From the NCBI GenBank assembly GCA_900290245.1, contig OKRB01000098.1, positions 8,935-49,175 of the forward strand: 40,241 bases of DNA, in the 5' to 3' direction. Origin of the DNA: Candidatus Sulfuritelmatomonas gaucii. GTDB taxonomy: Bacteria; Acidobacteriota; Terriglobia; Terriglobales; Acidobacteriaceae. This document shows, in pieces, positions 32,752 to 40,241 of this stretch. The position numbers and the translations under genes were made by a program. Under the pieces are notes generated by a model that made no database searches, was not told the DNA's origin, and was given only the letters and a program-made list of their open reading frames with translations. Position 1 is the stretch's first letter, and each line of letters starts with the position of its first letter.

Positions 32752-34668
32752 TTAGTGGAGGAACATCAGCGCAAGTTGGTTCACCGCGAACGCCGCGCCG
32801 TAAGCCAGCGCCAGCATATAGAGGAACTGCAGCGCGGGCCAGCGCCAGCTGTTCGTTTCGCGATGCACCACCGCGATGGTCGACGTGCACTGCATGGCGA
32901 ACGCGAAGAAGATCATCAGCGCCAGCGCACCGCCCAGCGTCATGTCATGGTGCAGCGCGGTCTGCAGGTTGAATGCCTGCGTGCTGGGATCGGCGCCGTA
33001 CAACGTGCCCATCGTACTCACCATTACCTCGCGCGCCAGCACGCTTGAGAGCAGCCCGATGCCGATCTTCCAGTTGAAGCCGAGCGGCGCAATCGCCGGC
33101 TCAATCACGTGTCCCAGCCTGCCGATCAGGCTGTCGGCCAACTGCGGAGCATTGAGCGCGCCAGTGGCAGTTTGAATCACGGGCAGATGCGCAAGCACCC
33201 ACAGCGCCAGTGTCACGGCAACGATAATCGTGCCGGCGTTCTTCATGAAGATGCGCGCGCGATCCATCAACCGCAGCGCCAGCGAATAGAGAGTGGGCAT
33301 GCGGTATTGCGGCAGCTCCAGAATGAATGGCGTGTCGCTCGATTTGAGAATGGAACTCTTGAGCAGCCGCGCCGTGGTGAAGGCGGCGACAAACCCGGCA
33401 AGATACAGGCCGAGCATCACTAGCGTCTGCAGTCCAAGAATTCCGTGCAGGTAATAGGTGTGAGGAATAAACGCCGCGATCAGCAGCAGATATACCGGCA
33501 GCCGCGCCGAGCACGTCATGAACGGCGTCACAAGAATCGTCGCCAGCCGGTCGCGCTTGTTCTCAATGGTGCGCGTGGCCATGATGGCCGGCACCGCGCA
33601 GGCGTATGCCGAAAGCAGCGGGATGAACGCCTTGCCGTTCAGTCCAATGGTGCGCATCACGCGGTCGGCGATGAGCGCGGCGCGCGCCAGGTAGCCAGTG
33701 TCTTCAAGGATTCCGATAAAGAGAAAGAGGAGCAGAATCTGGGGGAGGAAAACCAATACAGAGCAAATGCCCTTCCACACGCCGTCAAGCAGTAGCGATT
33801 GCAGCCAGCCGATGGCAATGAGCGGGCGCGCAAAATCGCCAACGCGCGCGAGCACATCGCCAAATCCGTTAGAGAGCGGCTGCCCTAGTGAAAAGACCAC
33901 TTCAAAAACGGCGACCACGACCGCCAGGAAAAGCAGCGGCCCCCAGACGCGATGAAGCAGCACGTTGTCGATCTTGCGCGTGTTCTCTGCCGAAAGCGGA
34001 GCCTGGTAGCCGGTGTCGCGGCTCACTTGCGCAGCCCAGCTATGCGTGCTGGCAGCGTTGCCTACAACCGGCAGCGTAAGCGGCTTGGCTTTTTCGCCGT
34101 GGCCGTTTTGCCGATTCAGAAAAAGTGGAACGGAGTCCAGGCCGGTTCCATTCACCGCGCTGATCTGCGCCACGGGAGCGCCCAGCTCGCGCGCCAGCTT
34201 CAGCGTGTCGATGTGGCCGCCGCGCGACTCCATCAGGTCGCTCATGTTCAAGAGCACCAGCGTGGGCAGTCCGACAGCGAGCACCGGCGCGGCCAGCATC
34301 AGTTGCCGCGTCAGGTGCAGTGAGTCCAGCACCAGAAGAACCGCGTCAGGCTTTGGCGTGCCCGGCATGCGCCCGCGCAGCACGTTCACAGCTACGCGCG
34401 CATCTTCAGAGTACGGAGTGAGCGAATAGATTCCCGGCAGATCGATCAGCGTCAGGTCTTCGCGCCCCACGCCGGCCATCAGGCCCATGCGCTGCTCCAC
34501 GGTGACGCCGGGATAGTTCGCAACCTTCTGCCGCAACCCTGTGAGCCGGTTGAACAATGTTGATTTGCCGGAGTTGGGCGGCCCGATCAGAACGACCGTG
34601 CGCAAAGCCCCTTCCGCCGCTGGCCCAACGGGCGGTTCGAAGGCAGGAGTTTCGCAGCAGGCGTTCAT
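32752..34668 (-). CDS. feoB: Ferrous iron transporter FeoB
   Basis: 638 residues. The G domain has G1 GPPNSGKST (29-37), the G2 Thr in YPGVTVEQ, G3 DLPG (76-79) and G4 NMSD (141-144); G4 is a short NxxD form without Lys. The membrane part has two Gate-type segments (VLVFLPQILLLFLFIGILED, and MPTLYSLALRLMDRARIFMK) and the FIPLLSAYACAVPAIMATR motif with its conserved Cys region. It is shorter than many FeoB proteins (about 700-770). FeoB carries Fe2+ across the inner membrane with GTP. The start ATGA overlaps the feoA stop, so the two are one operon. No feoC is seen downstream. Confidence 0.95.
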   Translation of the reverse strand: MNACCETPAFEPPVGPAAEGALRTVVLIGPPNSGKSTLFNRLTGLRQKVANYPGVTVEQRMGLMAGVGREDLTLIDLPGIYSLTPYSEDARVAVNVLRGRMPGTPKPDAVLLVLDSLHLTRQLMLAAPVLAVGLPTLVLLNMSDLMESRGGHIDTLKLARELGAPVAQISAVNGTGLDSVPLFLNRQNGHGEKAKPLTLPVVGNAASTHSWAAQVSRDTGYQAPLSAENTRKIDNVLLHRVWGPLLFLAVVVAVFEVVFSLGQPLSNGFGDVLARVGDFARPLIAIGWLQSLLLDGVWKGICSVLVFLPQILLLFLFIGILEDTGYLARAALIADRVMRTIGLNGKAFIPLLSAYACAVPAIMATRTIENKRDRLATILVTPFMTCSARLPVYLLLIAAFIPHTYYLHGILGLQTLVMLGLYLAGFVAAFTTARLLKSSILKSSDTPFILELPQYRMPTLYSLALRLMDRARIFMKNAGTIIVAVTLALWVLAHLPVIQTATGALNAPQLADSLIGRLGHVIEPAIAPLGFNWKIGIGLLSSVLAREVMVSTMGTLYGADPSTQAFNLQTALHHDMTLGGALALMIFFAFAMQCTSTIAVVHRETNSWRWPALQFLYMLALAYGAAFAVNQLALMFLH

Positions 34669-34943
34669 CGCGCAGCCTCGGCGAGTTGGGAGGGTTCGTC
34701 TTGCGTCTGCACCGCGTCGATCGGCTTGACGCGAATCGCGGCCGCTGTCTCGTGGCGCAGAGCGATCTCCATGCCGTCAATTCCGTAGACCGTGGGATCG
34801 CCGGCCGGCGCGCGGCGCAACGCCACCACATGCGCATCCGGTACAAACCCCATATGCATCAGGTGGTTCTGGACAGATTCGGGCAGTTCCAGGGCGACGA
34901 GAACCCCGCTTTCGCCGACGGCCAAATCACTTAGAACGCTCAC
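34665..34943 (-). CDS. feoA: Ferrous iron transport accessory protein FeoA
   Basis: 92 residues from a GTG at 34943, preceded by GGAGTCAGGCGG. A longer open frame reaches 35132 but passes through the promoter and operator, so it is not used. The sequence VSVLSDLAVGESGVLVALEL, then HLMHMGFVPDAHVVALRRAP, then GDPTVYGIDGMEIALRHETA fits the SH3-like FeoA fold, including the conserved LxxMGFxPG-type turn (here MGFVPDA). FeoA binds the FeoB G domain and supports Fe2+ transport. Its TGA stop overlaps the feoB start. Confidence 0.85.
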   Translation of the reverse strand: MSVLSDLAVGESGVLVALELPESVQNHLMHMGFVPDAHVVALRRAPAGDPTVYGIDGMEIALRHETAAAIRVKPIDAVQTQDEPSQLAEAAR

Positions 34944-35442
34944 CCGCCTGACTCCAACGTGCCGCCGAAAAGGCAGCACTCGAAAAAATACGACCTCTTT
35001 GGTCCGATTTAAGTATAGGACCAAACGGCCTCTGTCTGCAAACCGGTTTTTGGGGGATTTCTGGCGCGGGCATTCCCATGATCGACCTCCAGGAGGGGAA
35101 CATCTGGCTCGGGTTTCCCCCAGCTCTCCCAAGCCCCCTGGCGGACTCCCTGCTTAATTCATCGGAACGTTGATCCATTTTTAGCAGTGGTTCGGCGCCG
35201 TGAAAGTGACGCAAATCACACGAAATGGATAAAAAAGTCAAAACCGCGTTTCCCGAAGGCCGAAATCAGCTCCACCCCGGCAAAGCGGCCCCGGGCGCGA
35301 AGCGCGAGGCAAAGATCCTGACGGCTAGAACCTGCAGCAGGCGAAAGCCCCGACCTGACGGCATGCCCATCCAGACTTTTTACCCTCGGCAGGAGAGGTG
35401 AAAAATCGGTTGGAGGTTGCGAGGTCCGAGTACCTTGGTGTT
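34944..35442. other. Divergent intergenic region feoA / AlkZ-like gene
   Basis: About 500 bp. It contains the feo promoter and operator, then a GC-rich leader (35280-35370) before the + strand gene. That leader has two GGCAAAG, two CTGACGGC (35318-35325, 35355-35362), a GCGC-GAA-GCGC hairpin and a GGC-GAAA-GCC hairpin. I see no gene. Confidence 0.6.
34998..35041 (-). promoter_or_regulatory. feoAB promoter with overlapping inverted-repeat operator
   Basis: A perfect inverted repeat TTTGGTCC (34998-35005) and GGACCAAA (35018-35025) has a 12-bp spacer. On the minus strand a -10 TATACT (35017-35012) lies in that spacer and a weak -35 TTGCAG (35041-35036) is 18 bp upstream. A repressor bound here would block the promoter. 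Iron-dependent control by a DtxR- or Fur-type protein is likely for feo genes, but the repeat does not match a consensus I can name. Confidence 0.65.
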
Positions 35443-36537
35443 ATGCGGCGACCGGATATCGCGCGGCTCCGAATGCAGAACGAGCGGCTGATCAAGCCGG
35501 TATTTCGCAGCCCGGCAGATGTAGTGCGATGGTTCGGCGCAATCCAGTCCCAGGATTTTGCAGGTTCTTTGTGGGCCATCGGGCTGCGCATGCGCGAGGC
35601 CTGCGAGGCCGATGTCGAACGCGCGATCGCCGAAAGGTCCATCCTGCGTACCTGGCCGATGCGGCGCACCATCCATCTTGTACCCGCCGAAGACGCCCGA
35701 TGGATGGTGCGCTTGCTGGCGCCCAGGCAAATCGCGCGGATGGCTCCCTACTACCGCAAGCTCGACATCACCAGCCGCAAATTGGATCGTGCCGGAAAAG
35801 TGCTGCACAGGGCGCTCGCCGGAGGCAGGCAGCTCACGCGCGCAGAGCTCTATAGCCGGCTCAACGCCGCGGGCATCGCCACCGACGCGCCCGCCGGCAT
35901 GGCGCACGGCATGCACCTGATTACCCACTGGGCGCTGGATGGGTTGATCTGCATTGCTGCTCGCAAAGGGAAGCAACCGACCTTTGCCTTGCTCGACGAA
36001 TGGGCTCCGCGGAGCAGGGATCTTTCGGGCGACGATGCCTGCGCGGAGTTGGCAAAGCGTTATTTTCAGAGCCACGCACCCGCCACTATCTCAGATTTTG
36101 CCTGGTGGGCGGGGCTCGCGATGGCCGAAGCAAGACGATTCGTGTGGCTCATTGCGGACTCGCTCAAGACGCTCACGATTGACGGAACCGAATACTGGCT
36201 GACGCGTGACCTGGCCGAGTCTGCTGCAGCTCAACCGCCGGTTCTGCTCCTTCCTGCATTTGACGAATACACCGTCGGCTACGCGGACCGCAGCGCGGCT
36301 GTAGAGGCGACCATGATGAACTCTGTCAATCACGGACTCGCCGCAAGCATCTTCGTGAACGGCCGCGTTGCGGGAACCTGGAAGCGTTCGATTTCCGGAA
36401 AGAACGCTGTGGTCGTTGTTCCCAATCTGCTGCGCAAGCTGACAAACAAGGAGCGGATCGCTTTGCGGCGGGCGGCCGAACGGTATGCTGCGTTTCTGGG
36501 ACGGACGCTTGTACCAGTGCGCGGAAGCTTCGTTTAA
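35443..36537 (+). CDS. Winged-helix DNA-binding protein, AlkZ/HTH_42 family
   Basis: 364 residues from the ATG at 35443 (MRRPDIARLRMQNERLI), the usual family start; an in-frame GTG at 35398 would add 15 residues. The family hallmark is FGAIQSQDFAGSLWAIGLRM, with the Q35-S-Q37 motif matching the QxQ of AlkZ-type DNA glycosylases. Other conserved parts are ILRTWPMRRTIHLVPAEDAR, HALLxG-like HRALAGGRQLTRAELYSRL, FAWWAGLAMAEARRFVW and VLLLPAFDEYTVGYADRSA. AlkZ relatives remove bulky alkylated bases or unhook crosslinks, but many family members are untested. DNA repair is therefore likely but not certain. It may be co-transcribed with the small gene at 36610. Confidence 0.88.
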   Translation: MRRPDIARLRMQNERLIKPVFRSPADVVRWFGAIQSQDFAGSLWAIGLRMREACEADVERAIAERSILRTWPMRRTIHLVPAEDARWMVRLLAPRQIARMAPYYRKLDITSRKLDRAGKVLHRALAGGRQLTRAELYSRLNAAGIATDAPAGMAHGMHLITHWALDGLICIAARKGKQPTFALLDEWAPRSRDLSGDDACAELAKRYFQSHAPATISDFAWWAGLAMAEARRFVWLIADSLKTLTIDGTEYWLTRDLAESAAAQPPVLLLPAFDEYTVGYADRSAAVEATMMNSVNHGLAASIFVNGRVAGTWKRSISGKNAVVVVPNLLRKLTNKERIALRRAAERYAAFLGRTLVPVRGSFV

Positions 36538-36609
36538 TGCAGGCCTGCGATTTCGGCGTGCTCACCGATGCTGTTTCTGCCGCCGGGAAACCTGTGGTAC
36601 GAGGGTTTC

Positions 36610-36894
36610 ATGACGGTGGAAAAGTTTCGCGCAACGTTAAAACAGGCCGAGCCGCCGAGCGAATTAGCGGCTCCGCTCGCGGCGCTTTGGTGGGACGCAA
36701 AGGGCGACTGGGCGCGCGCCCACGGCATGGTCGACGACCTGAGTACCCGCGACGCCATGGCCGTGCATGCCTATTTGCATCGCAAAGAAGGCGTCGCGTG
36801 GAACGCTGAATACTGGTACGACCGCGCCGGCCGCAAATTTCACCGCGCGACACTCGAAGAGGAATGGCGGGCTTTGGTGGAGGGGCTGCTTTAG
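36610..36894 (+). CDS. Small conserved hypothetical protein
   Basis: 94 residues from the ATG at 36610 (MTVEKFRATLKQAEPPSELA), preceded by GAGGG. Two conserved-looking blocks, PLAALWWDAKGDWARAHGMV and HAYLHRKEGVAWNAEYWYDR, are rich in Trp and aromatic residues and are probably helical, like a single TPR-type unit. I have seen small proteins with these blocks in several bacterial groups but know no function. It starts 72 nt after the AlkZ-like gene on the same strand. Confidence 0.8.
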   Translation: MTVEKFRATLKQAEPPSELAAPLAALWWDAKGDWARAHGMVDDLSTRDAMAVHAYLHRKEGVAWNAEYWYDRAGRKFHRATLEEEWRALVEGLL

Positions 36895-37011
36895 AACCAG
36901 TGAATCAGCAGGTCAGCGAGCGGTATAGGCGAACAATTCGCTTCTTGCAGCCGGTCACGCACGTGCGCCGGCCGGCTCAGCTAGCAGGCTTCACCCTGAA
37001 CGGCGAATGAC

Positions 37012-38142
37012 CTATTGAGAGTCTGCCGCTTTCTTCTCTTCCAGGTCAGCTTGCACCTGGGTTTCCCCGCCCATGAACTGCATTTGGCGTTCCCAATCTT
37101 CGAAACCGAGTTTCCGCACGACAATCTTGTGCCGTCCGGGAGTCATGGGAAGAGTCGATGGCGTGCTGCCGACGTAATTGCCGTCCACCTCGATATCCGC
37201 GCCTTCCGGCTGCGAGTGAATGACCACCTTTGTCACGTTGGCCTCTTGATTCGCAGGTGTCACCGTTGCGCCAGGCGCTGGTGCGGGCGCCCCGGTTGGC
37301 CCTGCCGCTGCGTTCCGCCGCGCATACTCTTCCGGAGAAATCGTGCCGGTGACTCCGGCCCCCAGCTCCGTCAGATACACCACATCTTTCATTGTGGTGG
37401 TCAGCACGCAGATGTTCGGGCCATCAAAGTTCTGCCCGGCCCCGGTTCTGAGCACTTCCAACTGCTGCTGGGGCACGATCCATCTGGCTGCATACTTGCG
37501 TTTGGTGTATAGCGGGAAGCCGCAGGAATAGCTGAGTTCCACACCATGCACATCCTGACCGGCATAGAGATTTCCCCGCCCGCTTCCCTGAAGGCGAGTC
37601 TGCGTTGCTCCCGAAGGCGTTGTCAAAGTCATCGAAGGGCTGACGTTTTCTTCAATCACTGTGATCTCCATCGGGTAGTCGGCGGAATTTCGCTCTTTCC
37701 GTTCCTCTTGCCAGTTGTCATACTCCGCTTTCGGGATGAGGACTGCCTGCCCGGCCTCCCGGAAATACACTCCGTCGCGCACCGTGGTCTTCATCTCACA
37801 TTCGACGAACTTGTTCGGTTCCCCGATCACGCTGGCGAGGACCTTCATTCGAATTTTCTGGTTTGGTTTAGACCATTTCGCGATATACGGCGACGTTGGT
37901 GAATTTGGCACCAGCCGAATATTGCAATCGTAACTATAGTCGACGGCAAAAATCGCGCCGCCGTCTTCCGCGTTTGCATGACCGCTTGCGGTATAGGTAT
38001 AGGCGCCCGAGAAACTGTGTGTCGTAAACGCCGGCTGGTCGAGAATTGAAATTGTCAAAGGGTAGTCGGCAGGATTGTGTTCGCACCACGCCAGACTAGA
38101 GAGAAGAGCCAGGCACACCATCGAAGCACAAATGGCCCGCAT
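37012..38142 (-). CDS. Exported PEGA-domain protein with internal duplication
   Basis: 376 residues from the ATG at 38142, which begins the signal peptide (MRAICASMVCLALLSSLAWC); a longer frame from 38184 adds 14 residues. Two similar modules of about 130 residues follow: NPADYPLTISILDQ to EYDNWQEERKER, and NSADYPMEITVIEEN to YARRNAAA. Each has a conserved Cys near the middle and at its end (for example CNIRLVPNS, CEMKTTVRDGVYF; CGFPLYTKR, CVLTTTMKDVVYL). A Pro/Ala-rich linker leads to a C-terminal PEGA domain (VVIHSQPEGADIEVDGNYVG, TLPMTPGRHKIVVRK). PEGA domains are surface-exposed beta folds. The modules are unknown to me. A TATAAT (38196-38201) lies upstream. Confidence 0.8.
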   Translation of the reverse strand: MRAICASMVCLALLSSLAWCEHNPADYPLTISILDQPAFTTHSFSGAYTYTASGHANAEDGGAIFAVDYSYDCNIRLVPNSPTSPYIAKWSKPNQKIRMKVLASVIGEPNKFVECEMKTTVRDGVYFREAGQAVLIPKAEYDNWQEERKERNSADYPMEITVIEENVSPSMTLTTPSGATQTRLQGSGRGNLYAGQDVHGVELSYSCGFPLYTKRKYAARWIVPQQQLEVLRTGAGQNFDGPNICVLTTTMKDVVYLTELGAGVTGTISPEEYARRNAAAGPTGAPAPAPGATVTPANQEANVTKVVIHSQPEGADIEVDGNYVGSTPSTLPMTPGRHKIVVRKLGFEDWERQMQFMGGETQVQADLEEKKAADSQ

Positions 38143-38527
38143 CGCCGTATTCCTTTCTTCACAGCATGATCGCTTAGGAAACAATTGCGGTGAGCATTAT
38201 ATGCGCTTATCGTGCCAGAAACGCGTGTTCCAGCGAACGATTCCCGGCCATCATGAGCCACCGTGATGCAGCGCACATTACTCCTCGCTTACCGACGATG
38301 CAGACAGAGTGCAGGGTGTTGCGCGTGCAGGGAATACGAAACGCAGCCGCAAATTCGGTTCGGCTTCGACTGTCCGCCGCGGCGCATGATCCCTGCCTAG
38401 AGCAGGTTCTCCGCTCACCGCCGGGTCGGAACCACGGCGGGTTGTGCTCAAGCTGACGACGGCTTTCGCGGTTGTCGTGGGTGACCATTACACTCGTATT
38501 GTGAAGCTCAGGATTTTGAAGCAGGTG
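38143..38527. other. Divergent intergenic region PEGA gene / DUF1080 gene
   Basis: 385 bp. Apart from the candidate PEGA promoter I see nothing distinct. The open frame that reaches back from the DUF1080 gene to 38444 has no signal peptide before the second Met and is taken as leader. Confidence 0.55.
38196..38217 (-). promoter_or_regulatory. Candidate promoter for the PEGA gene
   Basis: The minus strand reads TGGCACGATAAGCGCATATAAT. TATAAT is a perfect -10 (38201-38196) but no good -35 sits at 17-18 bp. The same stretch also fits a sigma-54 pattern (TGGCACG, N4, xxGCA). Both readings are possible. Confidence 0.35.
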
Positions 38528-39328
38528 ATGATGATTTCGAAAAAGATATGGACAGGAATTGCCGGCTGCGTTCTATTCGCGGCAATCGCCGCGGCGCAAA
38601 CTTCAAACGCAGCACAGACGCCGAACGACGCACAGACCCCGAACTCTGCGCAGGAGCCGAACACGCTGACACCGCAGGAAAAACAGGACGGATGGCAGCT
38701 TCTCTTCGACGGGCAAGACCTGAAGGGGTGGCATTCGTATCTCGAAAAGGAGGCGGGCCGCGACTGGTCGGTCGTCAATGGCGCGATCCAACTGAAGAAA
38801 ACCAACCAGGATCCTCGCGCCGATTTTGCCGATCTCGTCACCGACGGCGAGTTCACTAACTTCGATCTTAAGCTCGAGTGGAAGGCGCGGCCCTGTATCG
38901 ACAGCGGCGTGATGTTCTTCGTCCACGAATCGCCTGAGTACCGGGACAGCTACGACACCGGCGTCGAAATGCAGATCGCGGACCTGGCGTGCACCGTTCC
39001 CGACAGCCGCGTGCTGAAGGAGCGCTCCGGCGATATCTTTGACATGATTTCAGACCCGGTGGAGTGGGTGAACGACGCCGGTGAATGGAACCAATTTGAG
39101 ATCATCGCCGATCACGGCCACCTGCAGCTCTTCCAGAACGGCCACGAAGTGATCGACACGCACTTGTGGGATGACAACTGGAATCAGCTCATTGCCGGAA
39201 CCAAATTTGCGCGCATGCCCGGCTACAGCAAGTACCACGCCGGACACATTTCACTGCAGGGGACCGAGCCCAAAGGCGATCCGGGAGTGAAGCTCTGGTT
39301 CCGCAACATCAAGATCAAGCCCTTGTGA
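38528..39328 (+). CDS. DUF1080 / 3-keto-disaccharide hydrolase family protein
   Basis: 266 residues from the ATG at 38528 (the next codon is also ATG). Signal peptide (MMISKKIWTGIAGCVLFAAI, cleaved near AAAQ), then a short repetitive stretch with AQTPN repeated (residues 26-47), then a concanavalin-like lectin fold. GWQLLFDGQDLKGWHSYLEK, WSVVNGAIQL, FDLKLEWKARPCIDSGVMFF and GVEMQIADLACTVPDSRVLK match DUF1080. Members cleave 3-keto-glycosides or bind glycans; many are exported. The WDDNWNQLIAGTKFARMPGY to HISLQGTEPKGDPGVKLWFR end is also typical. The gene is alone on its strand; cytochrome b begins 109 bp later. Confidence 0.9.
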   Translation: MMISKKIWTGIAGCVLFAAIAAAQTSNAAQTPNDAQTPNSAQEPNTLTPQEKQDGWQLLFDGQDLKGWHSYLEKEAGRDWSVVNGAIQLKKTNQDPRADFADLVTDGEFTNFDLKLEWKARPCIDSGVMFFVHESPEYRDSYDTGVEMQIADLACTVPDSRVLKERSGDIFDMISDPVEWVNDAGEWNQFEIIADHGHLQLFQNGHEVIDTHLWDDNWNQLIAGTKFARMPGYSKYHAGHISLQGTEPKGDPGVKLWFRNIKIKPL

Positions 39329-39436
39329 GCGCAACCGCGACCGCCCCTGCGAATCGCCATTTGCGAATCCGTAATCCAACAAACCGTAGCCAGAAAAAGC
39401 CGCGGATTTCAAGCAATTCTGTGCTAGTCTGACCCC

Positions 39437-40174
39437 GTGCCAGTGGCTTCCCAGCTTGAAAAAACCACGACCGCACGCCACTCCGCTGTAGTGCGCGTCA
39501 CGCACTGGCTCACGTTCATCGCCTTTATCGCGCTGCTGGTCACAGGTTTTGAAATTATGATTTCGCACCCGCGCTTCTACTGGGGCGAAGTGGGCAATGT
39601 GAACACAAAGCCGCTCTTCGTCATTCCCATTCCGGCAAGCCGCGATACAGTTCCCACCGGCTACGGGTATGTGATGCCGGACCAGAACGGCTGGAGCCGG
39701 TATCTGCATTTTGAAGCCGCATGGGTTGCAGTGCTGGCCGGCCTTGTGTACGGAATCTACGGGCTCTGGAGCGGCCACGTTCGCAAGAACCTGATCCCCG
39801 AGCGCCGCGACAGGAACGGGCGCGCCTATCGCGCCCGCATCGCACAATATTTTCGGCGCAGGCCACCCGGCCGCGCTGAAGAGACTTCCTACAATGTCCT
39901 GCAGCGCACCGCCTACCTGATCGTCATCTTCGTCCTTTTTCCGCTGATCATCTGGACGGGTCTCGCCATGTCGCCGGCGTTCACTTCCGCGTTTCCCTGG
40001 ACCTCGGTGCTGCTCGGCGGGCGCCAGTCAGCGCGCACGATTCACTTCTTCGTCTCATGGCTGCTGCTGTTTTTCCTGCTCGTCCACGTGACGATGGTAG
40101 CCGTGTCGGGATTTCGCCGTCGCATGCGAGCCATGATCACCGGGACGATGCGCGATTCCGAGGAGAGCCAATGA
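39437..40174 (+). CDS. Cytochrome b561-type membrane subunit of a Mo/W oxidoreductase
   Basis: 245 residues from a GTG at 39437. Four or five helices carry likely haem ligands: VVRVTHWLTFIAFIALLVTG (His near 23), YLHFEAAWVAVLAGLVYGIY, and RTIHFFVSWLLLFFLLVHVT with two His. The layout fits the cytochrome b561 / formate dehydrogenase gamma-like family. The stop overlaps the next gene's ATG (ATGA), so the products should act together. The cytochrome would pass electrons between the quinone pool and the exported partner. An upstream ATG is not available; the GTG is the first codon that keeps the first helix. Confidence 0.85.
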   Translation: MPVASQLEKTTTARHSAVVRVTHWLTFIAFIALLVTGFEIMISHPRFYWGEVGNVNTKPLFVIPIPASRDTVPTGYGYVMPDQNGWSRYLHFEAAWVAVLAGLVYGIYGLWSGHVRKNLIPERRDRNGRAYRARIAQYFRRRPPGRAEETSYNVLQRTAYLIVIFVLFPLIIWTGLAMSPAFTSAFPWTSVLLGGRQSARTIHFFVSWLLLFFLLVHVTMVAVSGFRRRMRAMITGTMRDSEESQ

Positions 40175-40241
40175 ATCCGATCACTCGACGCAAGCTGATC
40201 TACGGAGGTGTGGCGGCTGCCGCCGGCGTCGGCGGACTGGC
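40171..40241 (+). CDS. Tat-exported protein, 5' end only (probable molybdopterin oxidoreductase)
   Basis: Only 23 codons are in the window: MNPITRRKLIYGGVAAAAGV then GGL. TRRKLIYGG followed by a small-residue hydrophobic stretch is a twin-arginine signal. Together with the overlapping cytochrome b gene this suggests a sulfite oxidase-like molybdopterin protein, but no catalytic part is visible. Confidence 0.6.
   Translation, partial: MNPITRRKLIYGGVAAAAGVGGL

Noticed and set aside
34665..35132. Longer FeoA starting at 35132
   Set aside because: It would run through the promoter and inverted repeat and nearly double the usual FeoA length with no matching domain.

Overview
The window looks like a chromosomal stretch of an Acidobacteriota member, most likely class Terriglobia. 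Four things suggest this: a two-module FtsX/MacB-type permease of the acidobacterial duplicated orphan permease (ADOP) kind, an Oar-like TonB-dependent receptor with an N-terminal carboxypeptidase-regulatory domain, two winged-helix regulators anchored by a membrane helix, and GGGTGGCCCA-type intergenic repeats. The sequence is GC-rich. I see no tRNA, rRNA, CRISPR, transposase or prophage gene. Placement below phylum is inference.

Layout. 1-1719 (-): O-acyltransferase with an SGNH domain, cut by the window edge. 1970-6465 (-): head of a division and cell wall cluster in transcription order mraZ, rsmH, ftsL, ftsI; the acyltransferase sits where murE would usually follow. 7140-9402 (+): a frameshifted seven-blade NHL-type lipoprotein gene and a very small exported protein. 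The block is flanked by two 102-bp direct repeats. 9786-11000: an exported alanine/proline-rich protein, a strong terminator and a convergent DUF2127-like membrane protein. 11186-12517 (+): exported alpha/beta hydrolase. 12557-19675 (-): a membrane-anchored winged-helix regulator, a frameshifted ADOP permease, a GT-C type glycosyltransferase and an amidohydrolase-like protein that lacks the HxH metal motif. 20058-25137 (+): TonB-dependent receptor followed by a secreted helical-toroid protein, probably a nutrient-uptake pair. 25268-26853 (+): a DUF7010-like gene with an in-frame TAG, and a Tat-exported aldo/keto reductase-like protein. 26910-28369 (-): PAP2 phosphatase and DUF4870 protein. 28627-32017: a CadC-like TPR regulator diverging from a two-motif retropepsin-like protease. 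32752-34943 (-): feoAB ferrous iron transport with an inverted repeat over its promoter. 35443-36894 (+): AlkZ-like winged-helix protein and a small conserved protein. 37012-38142 (-): PEGA protein. 38528-39328 (+): DUF1080 protein. 39437-40241 (+): cytochrome b and the start of a Tat-exported partner.

The feature I find most unusual is a set of degenerate 7-bp tandem repeats that lie right after stop codons between co-directional genes. Around ftsL they form inverted pairs of CTAGCTN units. One array contains the rsmH stop codon and another lies just upstream of ftsI. Similar 7-bp periodicity, with different unit sequences, occurs at 9113-9161, 15525-15552 and 27926-27981.

Three coding genes are interrupted (two single-base deletions, one TAG). 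They may be real pseudogenes or consensus errors, and the sequence alone cannot decide.
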